Source of the DNA: Sphingopyxis macrogoltabida
Lineage (GTDB): Bacteria > Pseudomonadota > Alphaproteobacteria > Sphingomonadales > Sphingomonadaceae
DNA: 64,000 bases
NCBI RefSeq assembly: GCF_001314325.1
Contig: NZ_CP009429.1
Coordinates: 2,666,501 to 2,730,500 of the forward strand
Direction of reading: 5' to 3'
Translations under genes and position numbers: made by a program
Notes under the pieces: generated by a model
The model's database searches: none
What the model saw: the letters and a program-made list of their open reading frames with translations, nothing else
What the model was told of the DNA's origin: nothing
Shown here: in pieces, positions 1 through 7,924 of the stretch
How the letters are laid out: each line of letters opens with the position of its first letter
Position numbering within the stretch: the first letter of the stretch is position 1

Positions 1-534
1 AGTTGCCGTGTCCGACAGGTCGGCCCAGGGCGACATGCAATAGATGCTCGCGGGCAGCGGCCGTGCTTCGAGCAGCAGCTCGGCGAGCAGCGCCATCACC
101 AGCCCCGCCCCCGCGCTGTCGCCGACGAGCGCGATCTTCTCGTCACCCGCCATCGCCAGCAATTCGCGATAGGCCAGCTTCAGATCGTCGAGCCCGGCCG
201 GATAGGGATGCTCGGGCGCCAGCCGATAGTCGATCACCGCGACCCGGCTTCCCGTCTGGCGCGCGATCTCGCCGCCGAGGTGGCGGTGCGAGTCCAGCCC
301 GCCGATGCAATAGCCGCCGCCGTGGACCAGCAGGACGATATGGCGCGGCGCATCAGCGACCGTCAGCCACTCGGCCGGTCGCCCGCCGAGCGTCGCTGTC
401 TCGACCGCGACGTCGGCCGGCAGCGGGAAGGCGTCGCCCATCGCGCGATAGGCTTCGCGCATCTCGCCGATGTCGGTGGGCATCGGCGACGCGAACAACT
501 GGTCGACCAGCGCCCGATAGGCTTCACTCGGCAT
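1..534 (-). CDS. alpha/beta hydrolase, hormone-sensitive lipase (HSL) family esterase, partial
   Basis: This gene runs off the left edge, so only the first 178 codons are visible. The translation carries HGGGY (oxyanion hole) near residue 75 and GDSAG (nucleophile elbow) near residue 140, the two signatures of HSL-family carboxylesterases. The catalytic Asp and His would lie beyond the window. The ATG at 534 has AAGGAG eight bases upstream. It begins 18 bp after the stop of the Baeyer-Villiger-type monooxygenase gene and is read in the same direction, so the two are probably co-transcribed. An esterase downstream of a BVMO suggests a ketone-to-ester-to-acid plus alcohol route, which is inference from context. 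No signal peptide is visible, so it is probably cytoplasmic. Confidence 0.85.
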   Translation of the reverse strand, partial: MPSEAYRALVDQLFASPMPTDIGEMREAYRAMGDAFPLPADVAVETATLGGRPAEWLTVADAPRHIVLLVHGGGYCIGGLDSHRHLGGEIARQTGSRVAVIDYRLAPEHPYPAGLDDLKLAYRELLAMAGDEKIALVGDSAGAGLVMALLAELLLEARPLPASIYCMSPWADLSDTAT

Positions 535-552
535 CGTCTTCTCCTTCGGACG

Positions 553-2172
553 TCATGCGGCCGGGCGCTGCGGCGCCATGTCGAAGCCGCGATAATCCTG
601 CGCGACGATCTCGCGGCAGGTCTGGAGGAAATATTGCTGGCCGAGCGTGTAGAGCAGCATCTTGCGCCGCCCCCGTCCCTCGATGTTGTGGTTGATCCCG
701 GTGAACCAGCTATTGGTCCGGCCCGCGAGCAACTGGTCGGCCTGATCGAGCACCTGCGTCGTCCAGTCGTCCTCGGCCGCCGCACTCGCTTCGCAGCGCG
801 CAAGCCCGCGGCCCTCCATATGCCCGATGAGTTCGGCGACGAATTCGACATTCTGCTCGGCGCAGCGCGGGACGTTACAGAAGGTCGCGCCGCTGTGCGG
901 ACCGACGATCATGAAGAAGTTCGGAAAACCGTGGCTCTGCAGGCCGAGGAAGGTGACCGGGCCGTCGTCCCATTTCTCGCGAAGCGTCAGCCCGCCCTTG
1001 CCGACGATGTCGATCTTGTCGAAAGCGCCGCGCACCGCGTCGAAGCCGGTGGCATAGATGATCGCGTCGAGCGGAACGAAACCGCTGCCGAAGCGCATCC
1101 CGTCGGGCGTGATCTCGACGAGCGGATCGGCGTTGACGTCGATCAGGTCGACGTTCGGCTGGTTGAACACCTCATAATAGCGCGTCTCCATCGGCACCCG
1201 CCGCGTGCCGAACAGATGGTCCTTGGGGATCAGCTTTTCGGCCGTTTCGGGATCGTTGACGCGCGAGCGGATCTTGCGCGCCAGAAAGTCGCTCGCCAGC
1301 CGCGCGGCTTTCTCGTCGACCGCCAGATCGCTGAAATTGCTCAGCCAGAAAGCAAAGCCGCGTTCGCCATATTTCCGTTCGTAAAAGGCCTCGCGCTCTT
1401 CATCGCCGACCTCGAAGGTCGTGCGCGGGTCCCAGTTGTGGACGAAGCCCGCATCGCTTTCGCGGCACGACCGGAAAATCTCGGCATAGCGCGCCTTGAT
1501 GTCGGCCATCTCTTCGGGCGCGATCGGCGCGTTGCACAGCGGCTTGCACCAGTTCGGCTCCTTCTGGATGACGGTAAGATGTCCCGCGACCTTCGCCATT
1601 TCCTGGATGACCTGCACCCCGGTGGCGCCGGTGCCGACGACCGCGACGCGCTTGCCCGCCAGCTCGATGCCGCCGCGCGGCCAGTCTGACGTGTGGAAAG
1701 AGGGTCCCGCAAAGCTGTCGCGCCCCGGAAAATTCGGGATGACCGGGATCGACAGGATGCCGACCGCGGTTACCAGGTAGCGCGCGCGCGCCTCATATCC
1801 GTCCTCGCAGCGCACCAGCCAGTGCCCCTCGCGCTCCTGCCAATGCGCGGAGGCGACGCGCGTATCGAAGCGAATGTCGCGGCGCAGGTCGAGCTTGTCG
1901 GCGACGCGGCGGAGATAGGCAAAGGTCTCGGGCTGCGGCGCGAAATGTTCGCTCCAGTCCCATTCCTGCAACATCTCCTCGTCGAAGGAGAAGCAATAGG
2001 AATAGCTTTCGGAATCGAAACGGCAGCCGGGATAGCGATTCCAGTACCAGGTGCCGCCGACCTCGCTGCCCGCCTCGATCACCTGCACGCCAAGGCCGAG
2101 CTGGCGGAGCAGATGGAGTTGGTACATGCCGGACATGCCGGCGCCGATGACGATGGCGTCCACTTCGGTCAT
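553..2172 (-). CDS. flavin-containing monooxygenase, Baeyer-Villiger type I
   Basis: This 539 aa protein has an N-terminal FAD Rossmann motif GAGMSG (residues 10-15), an NADPH Rossmann motif GTGATG (about 180-185) and between them FAGPSFHTSDWP (154-165). The last matches the type I BVMO fingerprint FxGxxxHxxxWP exactly. Such enzymes insert one oxygen atom next to a carbonyl using NADPH and O2, giving esters or lactones. The ATG at 2172 has GGAG nine bases upstream and is preferred over a GTG six codons earlier that overlaps that site. It follows the TBDR gene on the same strand after a hairpin with a short U tract, and precedes an HSL-family esterase. Uptake, oxidation and ester hydrolysis could form one pathway; the substrate is unknown. 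Confidence 0.9.
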   Translation of the reverse strand: MTEVDAIVIGAGMSGMYQLHLLRQLGLGVQVIEAGSEVGGTWYWNRYPGCRFDSESYSYCFSFDEEMLQEWDWSEHFAPQPETFAYLRRVADKLDLRRDIRFDTRVASAHWQEREGHWLVRCEDGYEARARYLVTAVGILSIPVIPNFPGRDSFAGPSFHTSDWPRGGIELAGKRVAVVGTGATGVQVIQEMAKVAGHLTVIQKEPNWCKPLCNAPIAPEEMADIKARYAEIFRSCRESDAGFVHNWDPRTTFEVGDEEREAFYERKYGERGFAFWLSNFSDLAVDEKAARLASDFLARKIRSRVNDPETAEKLIPKDHLFGTRRVPMETRYYEVFNQPNVDLIDVNADPLVEITPDGMRFGSGFVPLDAIIYATGFDAVRGAFDKIDIVGKGGLTLREKWDDGPVTFLGLQSHGFPNFFMIVGPHSGATFCNVPRCAEQNVEFVAELIGHMEGRGLARCEASAAAEDDWTTQVLDQADQLLAGRTNSWFTGINHNIEGRGRRKMLLYTLGQQYFLQTCREIVAQDYRGFDMAPQRPAA

Positions 2173-2195
2173 ATATGGTGACTCCGGCACCCCAA

Positions 2196-2225
2196 AAATG
2201 TCCCGGCCGCGCCCGCGGCCGGGAC
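2196..2225 (-). terminator. hairpin plus U tract between TBDR and BVMO genes
   Basis: A perfect 11-bp stem (GTCCCGGCCGC / GCGGCCGGGAC, arms 2200-2210 and 2215-2225, 4-nt loop) is followed on the minus strand by ATTTTT. It starts 10 bp after the TBDR stop and ends about 24 bp before the monooxygenase start. It should terminate part of the transcript, so the downstream enzymes would be made at lower level than the receptor or from a promoter not recognised here. Confidence 0.75.
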
Positions 2226-2235
2226 AGTGGAGGTT

Positions 2236-4650
2236 CTAGAAACGAAAGCTGATATCGATGCCGTAGGTGCGCGGTTCGCCGGGCACCGCGAGGTTGTAAC
2301 CCCCGGCCGTGCCAAGCCCGATGCCGCCGACATAATATTCCTTGTCGAAGATGTTCTTCGCAAAGAAAGCCGCCGAAACGCCCGACCCGCCGATATTGTC
2401 GAGCCCGACGCGCGCGTTCACCAGCTCATAAGACGGCAGCTTCGTCCCCGGGGCACCGCTCTGGCCATAGTTGGAGAAATAGAGCGACGACTGCGCATAG
2501 ACGTCGAGCCGCGCCCGCAGTTCGCCGGTGTCGCCCGCCAGCGGCGCGGTCACGTCGATATAACCGCTGCCCGAATATTTCGTCACATCGGCAAAGGTCG
2601 TGAAGTCGATGAAGGTGCCGAACAGGGTCTGCTGCGTATCGCCGCGATATTTCGGGTCGGTGTGGTTGAACGATCCGCCGATCACGACCCCCGGCGCGAC
2701 GGTGAATTCGGCATCGAGCTCGACACCCTGAAACGTCGCCCCGTCGGCGTTGACCGTCGCCCCGCCGGGCCCGACGTCGGGGAAGGTCAGATAGGCGATG
2801 CGCTGAATGCCATCGACCCAGCTTTTATAGACTGCAAGGTTCGCGCGCGTGTGCACGCTGCCGAGGTAGCCGTTGAACTTGGCGCCGAATTCGATGTCCT
2901 CGATCTTTTCGGGATCGAAGCTGTTGCCGCCGAGTTCGGCCGGCGCATTCACCGGCGGTGCGTTATAGTTGAAACCGCCGCCACGCCAGCTACCGCGATA
3001 GGTGCCATAGAAGAACAGAGACGGCGTCGCCTGATACTCGAGGCCGACCGTCCAGCTCGGCTCGCTGTCCTTGCGCTTCTCGACAATCCCCGCCGGATAG
3101 AAGGGTGCGAAGCCCGAGACTTCGGTGAACTTGTTCTTTTCCTGCGTGTAACGGAAACCGCCGGTCATGCTCAGCGTGTCGGTGAACTTGAACGACGCCT
3201 GCGCAAACGCACCGATGCTCGAGATATCGAAATCCCCCTCGAGCCGGTTGCCGAGCGGCAGGCTGCCGCCGAACACCGGACCGAGGACCGGATTGGCGAC
3301 CGGGCCGAGGTTGAAATAGCGGAAGGTCTGGCCGCTCGTTCGCTTCTCGTTCGAATAATAGACGCCAAGGATATAGGTCAGGCGATTGTCGACCGCCTCG
3401 CCCGACAGTTGCAGTTCTTCCGAGAAGGATTTCACCCGGTTCCGCGTCTGCACATATTCGTAAAAGGGGAACGGGCTGCCGTCCTGATCGAACAGTGAGA
3501 AATTGCGGTTGTACGAATATCCGACGATATTCTTGATCTGCGCACTGTCCGAAATGTCGATCGACGTCGTGTTGATGATATAGCCGCTCTTCGCGTCCAG
3601 CCCCGTCTCGCCATCCAGATACGTAGCGCGCGTACCCAGCGAGCGCTGGAGATCGATATAATCGAGGTAGCCGCCGGCCGGCGTGCCCGGATAGGCGGCC
3701 ATCAGCGCGGCATAGGCTCCCGGCCCGGCGAGCGTATCGAGGATCGGGCTGTAAAAGGTCGGCACCGTCGCCGCGAGCGCCTGCCCGTTCGGGCCGACCG
3801 AACCCGGCGCATTGGCCGAATAGGCAAGGATCGGATCGCCATTGCCCTTCGAACGGCCATATTCGGCAACGAATTTCGACTCGATCGAGTCCCCGATCTC
3901 GAAGCTGAGCGACGCGCGAATCGACCAGCGATCGACATTCGCCAGCCGCTCGCCGTTGACGAGATTGCGCACGAAACCCTTGCGCTGGTCGACCTGCCCC
4001 GCGACGCGCAGACCCGCGCTGTCACCGAGCGGCACGTTGATCATCCCTTCGCCCTGCCAGGCGCCAAGGTTGCCGGCCCGGCCGCGGGCAAAGCCCTTGA
4101 ACGCGTCGAACTCGGGCGCCGCGGTCGAAAACAGCACTGCGCCGCCTGTCGTGTTGCGGCCGAACAGCGTCCCCTGCGGTCCCTTGAGCACCTGCACCGA
4201 CCCGAGGTCATAGAGCGACCCGGCGCTCAGCGCATTGGTCTGGAACTCGTTGACATAGGTCAGCACGCCCGGCTGCGAGACGCTGAAGGCGTCGATCGAC
4301 TGGCCGCGGATCGCATAGTTGAACTGGCTGCTGCCCTGCGTCGAGCGGACGATCAGCCCCGGTGTCGCGGTCTGCAGGTCGGCCTCGGAATTGATGCTGC
4401 GCGACTGCAAAGCATCGCTTGTCAGCACCGAGACCGCGACCGGCGTCCGGCTCAGGCTTTCCTCGCGGCGGCGGGCGGTGACGACGATATCGCCGTCGGC
4501 GGCATTAAGCGAAGAGCCTTCGGCCTCCGTCTGTGCGGCAGCACTTGCATCGGCCTCCTGCGCGTTCGCGGCCGCAGGAACGGCCAGCGCCAATGGCAGC
4601 ACGCTGGCGGCGAGTAAATATTGGACGCGACGCGATATAATCCGATTCAT
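2236..4650 (-). CDS. TonB-dependent receptor
   Basis: This 804 aa outer-membrane receptor starts with a Sec signal peptide (hydrophobic core LLAASVLPLALAVPAAANA, cleavage before QEAD). A TonB-box-like segment DIVVTARRR follows, then a plug domain with VLKGPQGTLFGRNTTGGAV, and a long beta-barrel ending in GIDISFRF with the aromatic terminus needed for BAM insertion. The ATG at 4650 is preceded by GAGAGGGA. The family imports siderophores, vitamins, glycans and, in sphingomonads, many organic substrates. It heads the unit TBDR, monooxygenase, esterase and is divergent from two AsnC-type regulators, which suggests it imports the substrate of those enzymes. The ligand cannot be read from sequence. 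Confidence 0.93.
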   Translation of the reverse strand: MNRIISRRVQYLLAASVLPLALAVPAAANAQEADASAAAQTEAEGSSLNAADGDIVVTARRREESLSRTPVAVSVLTSDALQSRSINSEADLQTATPGLIVRSTQGSSQFNYAIRGQSIDAFSVSQPGVLTYVNEFQTNALSAGSLYDLGSVQVLKGPQGTLFGRNTTGGAVLFSTAAPEFDAFKGFARGRAGNLGAWQGEGMINVPLGDSAGLRVAGQVDQRKGFVRNLVNGERLANVDRWSIRASLSFEIGDSIESKFVAEYGRSKGNGDPILAYSANAPGSVGPNGQALAATVPTFYSPILDTLAGPGAYAALMAAYPGTPAGGYLDYIDLQRSLGTRATYLDGETGLDAKSGYIINTTSIDISDSAQIKNIVGYSYNRNFSLFDQDGSPFPFYEYVQTRNRVKSFSEELQLSGEAVDNRLTYILGVYYSNEKRTSGQTFRYFNLGPVANPVLGPVFGGSLPLGNRLEGDFDISSIGAFAQASFKFTDTLSMTGGFRYTQEKNKFTEVSGFAPFYPAGIVEKRKDSEPSWTVGLEYQATPSLFFYGTYRGSWRGGGFNYNAPPVNAPAELGGNSFDPEKIEDIEFGAKFNGYLGSVHTRANLAVYKSWVDGIQRIAYLTFPDVGPGGATVNADGATFQGVELDAEFTVAPGVVIGGSFNHTDPKYRGDTQQTLFGTFIDFTTFADVTKYSGSGYIDVTAPLAGDTGELRARLDVYAQSSLYFSNYGQSGAPGTKLPSYELVNARVGLDNIGGSGVSAAFFAKNIFDKEYYVGGIGLGTAGGYNLAVPGEPRTYGIDISFRF

Positions 4651-4909
4651 AACCGGTCCCTCTCCCATCGATCGCCGCGCTCCGGCGGCTTCGTTGGCCG
4701 CTCCCATTGCGGCCGCTGCTCGTTTTGAGCTTTTGTCGGAAGCCATGGTTGCCGATGTTTGCGAACCTGTCAATGCATTTTTAGGACGCATATTTCGATA
4801 TTGCAGTGCAATATGCGATGATTGCATGAAAATGCTTGAGTTGAGACGGGGTTGGCAGCATGGCTTTGGCGGGCGCTGCGCATCGCGGCATGACGCCGGA
4901 AAGAGAGTC
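4651..4909. promoter_or_regulatory. divergent control region, TBDR / AsnC-type regulators
   Basis: This 259-bp region separates two divergent transcripts. It holds a perfect 17-bp palindrome ATATTGCA-G-TGCAATAT (4798-4814) and, overlapping its end, ATGCGATGATTGCATG (4813-4828). The second motif recurs with one mismatch at 10356-10371, upstream of the 2OG oxygenase. AsnC/Lrp proteins bind such A/T-flanked palindromes and usually autoregulate. The sites are therefore good operator candidates for the adjacent regulators. No clear sigma-70 boxes were recognised. Confidence 0.6.
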
Positions 4910-5371
4910 ATGGGTTCGAAGAGACGGCTGGATTCGATTGATCGCCAGATCATTGCGATGCTCGCGCGGGCGCCGCAGACGTCGAATCGCGACATCGCCG
5001 CCGAACTGGGTGTCGCCGAAAGCACCATCTCGGTGCGCGTCGACGCGCTGGTCCGCGACAAGGTGATCAAACTCTCGGTCCAGCAAAATATCATCAAGGC
5101 CGGCTATGGCGTGCTGGGCTGGATCGACGTGAGCTGCGCCTTTGCGGACGCCGAACGGATCGCCGCGGAAATCGGCAAGATCGAGACGGTCTTCTCCATC
5201 TCGCTGTTTTTCGAAAACCCGTTCCTGCAGATCATGGTCTTCGCGCAGGGCACCGCGGACATCCGCGATCTCGTCGAAAACCGGATCGGCGTCATCGCCG
5301 GGGTCGACGCGGTCGCCGCCGATGTGTCGATCGGCGAGGCGTGCATCAAGCAGGGGATCGCATCGCTATGA
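4910..5371 (+). CDS. AsnC/Lrp family regulator (first of a tandem pair)
   Basis: This 153 aa protein has an AsnC-type winged helix at about residues 5-55 (SIDRQIIAMLARAP, helix NRDIAAELGVAESTISVRV) and a C-terminal RAM ligand-binding domain. ATG 4910 is preceded by GGAAAGAGAG; the upstream in-frame extension has no family similarity. Its stop overlaps the next regulator's start (ATGA), so the two are translationally coupled. It shares only the general fold with its neighbour and has a less typical RAM sequence. Lrp-family proteins form dimers and octamers, so the pair could form a mixed assembly. It probably controls the divergent TBDR operon and nearby peptidase genes through the palindromes at 4798-4828; that link is inferred. 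Confidence 0.85.
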   Translation: MGSKRRLDSIDRQIIAMLARAPQTSNRDIAAELGVAESTISVRVDALVRDKVIKLSVQQNIIKAGYGVLGWIDVSCAFADAERIAAEIGKIETVFSISLFFENPFLQIMVFAQGTADIRDLVENRIGVIAGVDAVAADVSIGEACIKQGIASL

Positions 5372-5880
5372 CCAGTTACGTCCCCGATGCCATCGACCGG
5401 CAGATCATCGACCTGCTCCACGATGACGGACGCGCGAGCAACCGCGCCATCGGCCGGAAACTCGACCTTTCCGAAGCCGCGATCCGCAAGCGGCTGAAAC
5501 GGCTGACCGATCACGGCCTGATTACCTATGGCCTGATGATCGACGTGTCGGCGACCAACATGCAGGTGTTCGGCTGGATGTATGTCGAGGTCCATCCCGC
5601 CCACCTCGGCACCGCCTACAAGGCCATCGCCGGCATGGATCGCTGTTCGGGCTGCGCGATGAAGACGGGCCCCTACAATCTCATCGCGCATATGTACGCG
5701 AAGGACCAGCGCGCGATGACCGCGACCATCGAGGATATCTACCGGATCGCGGGCGTCGCGCGCGTCACCTTCCGGCAGGTCAACAAATATCCGGCCCACC
5801 GGCACGAGTTCATCGTCGATACCAGCGAGCATGAATTCCGGAGCTGGCACGGCAATGTGGTCCACGCCGATCAAGGATAG
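5368..5880 (+). CDS. AsnC/Lrp family regulator (second of a tandem pair)
   Basis: This 170 aa protein has a typical AsnC HTH (AIDRQIIDLLHDDGRASNRA, then KLDLSEAAIRKRLKRL) and a RAM domain (residues about 65-150). The start ATG 5368 lies inside the stop of the preceding regulator (4-bp ATGA overlap), replacing an upstream in-frame ATG that has no ribosome site. AsnC proteins usually sense amino acids or their derivatives. Two coupled AsnC paralogues beside prolyl-peptidase-like genes suggest control by an amino acid or small peptide product, which is inference. About 110 bp follow before the next gene; they contain ATTGCATAGC (5891-5900) and ATGCATGCAT (5909-5918), which partly resemble the upstream operator. 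Confidence 0.9.
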   Translation: MTSYVPDAIDRQIIDLLHDDGRASNRAIGRKLDLSEAAIRKRLKRLTDHGLITYGLMIDVSATNMQVFGWMYVEVHPAHLGTAYKAIAGMDRCSGCAMKTGPYNLIAHMYAKDQRAMTATIEDIYRIAGVARVTFRQVNKYPAHRHEFIVDTSEHEFRSWHGNVVHADQG

Positions 5881-5991
5881 ACCGGCACCGATTGCATAGC
5901 CTGTTGTCATGCATGCATCTGATCTTTGCGGTCGCCATCGCGCGGCTTCCTTCCTAATCGCGGAACGAACGATTTTCCGGAGAGAGAGCCC

Positions 5992-6897
5992 ATGACCTTC
6001 CGCAAGCCTCGCCATTTCGTTTTCGCGCTGTGCCTTGGCCTCGCCGCACCCGGTCTTGCTTCCGCGCAGCAGCCGGCACCGGAGCCGGGGGGCGAAACTC
6101 TCTATCATGTCGCGATCGGCACGCCGGGCGAGGTTCCGCTCGTGGCCGTCAACGGCGGCCCCGGGTTCGATCACAGCTATTTCGTCAATGCGCCGGCGTG
6201 GAAGGAAATGTCCGACCGCCGCCAGATCATCTTCTACGACCAGCGCGGCACCGGCAAATCGCCCCCGGCGCGCAGCCCCGGGGACATGACCGTCGACCGC
6301 ATGGTCCGCGATCTCGAAACGCTGCGGCAACAGCTGAAGGTCGAGCGGATCGACCTGCTCGGCCATTCCTTCGGCGGCATCATCTCGATGGCCTATGCCG
6401 CCCGCTACCCCCGCCATGTCGCGCATCTCGTCCTCGTCGGATCGGGGGCGCCCAAACCCGCCGAGCATGAATTTCTCTTCGACAAGCTGTATCCGGAGAT
6501 CGTCGCCGCCATCCCGCCCGACTCCAGCCCGGCCGGGCAGATGGGGTGCATCGCGATCGACGCCTATGACCGGATGTCCTATTACGACCAGCGCAACCGT
6601 GCCCTCGAAAGCGGCGATGCCGGCACCTTCTCGCAGGAGGTCTGCACCGAGGTCATGCTCGATGCGATGAAGCTCGACCTTTACCCCGCCCTCGCCAGGC
6701 TCGATGTGCCGACGCTGGTCATCAACGGCCGCTTCGATGCGAACGTCTCGCCCACCGTCGCGTACAAGATCAGCAAGACCATCCCGGGCGCGCGGCTCGT
6801 CTATTTCGAACGGAGCGGGCACTCGCCGCAGGTCGAGGAGCCCGAGAAATTCGCGCTCGAAGTCGAACGCTTCCTCGGCGGCGACGTCAAAAAATAG
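5992..6897 (+). CDS. secreted alpha/beta hydrolase, prolyl aminopeptidase-like (S33)
   Basis: This 301 aa protein has an N-terminal Sec signal peptide (FVFALCLGLAAPGLASA, cleavage before QQ) and acts in the periplasm. The mature part shows NGGPG (oxyanion loop, the HGGPG of proline iminopeptidases), YDQRGTGKS, nucleophile elbow GHSFGG, INGRFD with the acid, and RSGHSPQ with the catalytic His. These are characteristic of the S33 family, which removes N-terminal proline, though related members cleave esters. ATG 5992 is preceded by GGAGAGAGAG. The last 11 bp overlap the convergent LysR gene. Nearby M24 and amidohydrolase genes, both families with Xaa-Pro peptidases, make a role in proline peptide breakdown plausible but unproven. 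Confidence 0.85.
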   Translation: MTFRKPRHFVFALCLGLAAPGLASAQQPAPEPGGETLYHVAIGTPGEVPLVAVNGGPGFDHSYFVNAPAWKEMSDRRQIIFYDQRGTGKSPPARSPGDMTVDRMVRDLETLRQQLKVERIDLLGHSFGGIISMAYAARYPRHVAHLVLVGSGAPKPAEHEFLFDKLYPEIVAAIPPDSSPAGQMGCIAIDAYDRMSYYDQRNRALESGDAGTFSQEVCTEVMLDAMKLDLYPALARLDVPTLVINGRFDANVSPTVAYKISKTIPGARLVYFERSGHSPQVEEPEKFALEVERFLGGDVKK

Positions 6898-7813
6898 GCG
6901 GTTCGGCCGGCGGCCGGACGTCGACGAGCACATCGATCACCGCCTCGACGAGCGCCTCGCGGGCGTCGGCGCGGTGAACGACATGGAAGCCGTGGCCCGA
7001 CGTCAGCGAGCGGTTCGCAAGCCGCACGAGCTGGCCCGTTTCCAGATAGGGATCGACGATGCCGCGCCACCCCAGCGCAACGCCGCGTCCGGCCAGCGCC
7101 TCCTGCAGCATCGGCGTATAGGCGCTGAACATCGGGCCATGCTGCGACGGCGCGATGCCGAGGTCGCCGAACCAGTCCAGCCAGTCGACCCGGCCCTGCG
7201 CATCGGGCGCCAGATGCAGCAACGGCGCCTGCTGCCAGGCCGCGCGATCGTCCTTGGCCAGTCCGGGTAATTCGGCGAGCATCGAGGGCGCGCAGACGGG
7301 AAACACTTCCTCCGCGAGCAGCTTGCGCGACCGCAGGCCCGGCCAGTCGGACGGTTCGCCGTAGCGGATCGACAAATCGACATCGTCGGCATCGAAGTTC
7401 AGATAGCTGTCCGATGTGATCAGCCGCAGCTGCGCCTTGGGCAGCACCGCGCGCAGCCGGCCGAAGCGCGGCATCAGCCAGTCGTGCGCCATCGCATAGG
7501 TACAGGCGATGGTGAAACTTTCCGCCTCGCCGCGCCGCCGCCGGATCGCCTCCACGCTATCGCGAATGCGCCCGAGGCCCGACTGGATCGCCTCCGCCAG
7601 CCGCTCCCCCGGGTTCGTGAGGGCAAGCCGGTTGCCGCTCCGCATGAACAGCGTGACGCCCAGGTCCGCTTCCAGATTGGCGACGTGGCGGCTGACCGCC
7701 GACTGGGCGATGTTGAGTTCGGCCGCCGCGCGGGTGAAGCTGTGGTGTCGTGCCGCCGCCTCGAATACCGCGAGCGCGTTGAGCGGTGGCAGGGACTGGC
7801 GCAGGCTCCTCAT
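6887..7813 (-). CDS. LysR family transcriptional regulator (GcvA-like)
   Basis: This is a LysR regulator of about 308 aa. The N-terminal winged helix (SLPPLNALAVFEAAARHHSF, then AAAELNIAQSAVSRHVANLE) is followed by a two-lobed periplasmic-binding-like effector domain. The opening PPLNALAVFEAAARH and the RYG signature after DVDLS are typical of the GcvA/AmpR branch. ATG 7813 has GAAGG at good spacing; an in-frame ATG four codons upstream (7825) is possible. It diverges from the amidohydrolase-MFS operon with about 110 bp between them, the classic LysR layout, so it probably controls that operon. Its 3' end overlaps the convergent peptidase gene by 11 bp. Confidence 0.9.
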   Translation of the reverse strand: MRSLRQSLPPLNALAVFEAAARHHSFTRAAAELNIAQSAVSRHVANLEADLGVTLFMRSGNRLALTNPGERLAEAIQSGLGRIRDSVEAIRRRRGEAESFTIACTYAMAHDWLMPRFGRLRAVLPKAQLRLITSDSYLNFDADDVDLSIRYGEPSDWPGLRSRKLLAEEVFPVCAPSMLAELPGLAKDDRAAWQQAPLLHLAPDAQGRVDWLDWFGDLGIAPSQHGPMFSAYTPMLQEALAGRGVALGWRGIVDPYLETGQLVRLANRSLTSGHGFHVVHRADAREALVEAVIDVLVDVRPPAEPPIF

Positions 7814-7924
7814 CGCCGCCTTCATATCGAAAAGGCATCGAGTGTCCACATTTCTCTTGTTACGGGACGATCGCACCCCGCCTAGATTGGCCGCATTGAT
7901 GCCGAACGGCCCGGGGGAAACGAA

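Noticed and set aside
5104..6933. A 609-codon minus-strand frame opposite the AsnC pair and peptidase
   Set aside because: Both AsnC proteins and the S33 hydrolase have clear domains; the opposite frame is compositional.
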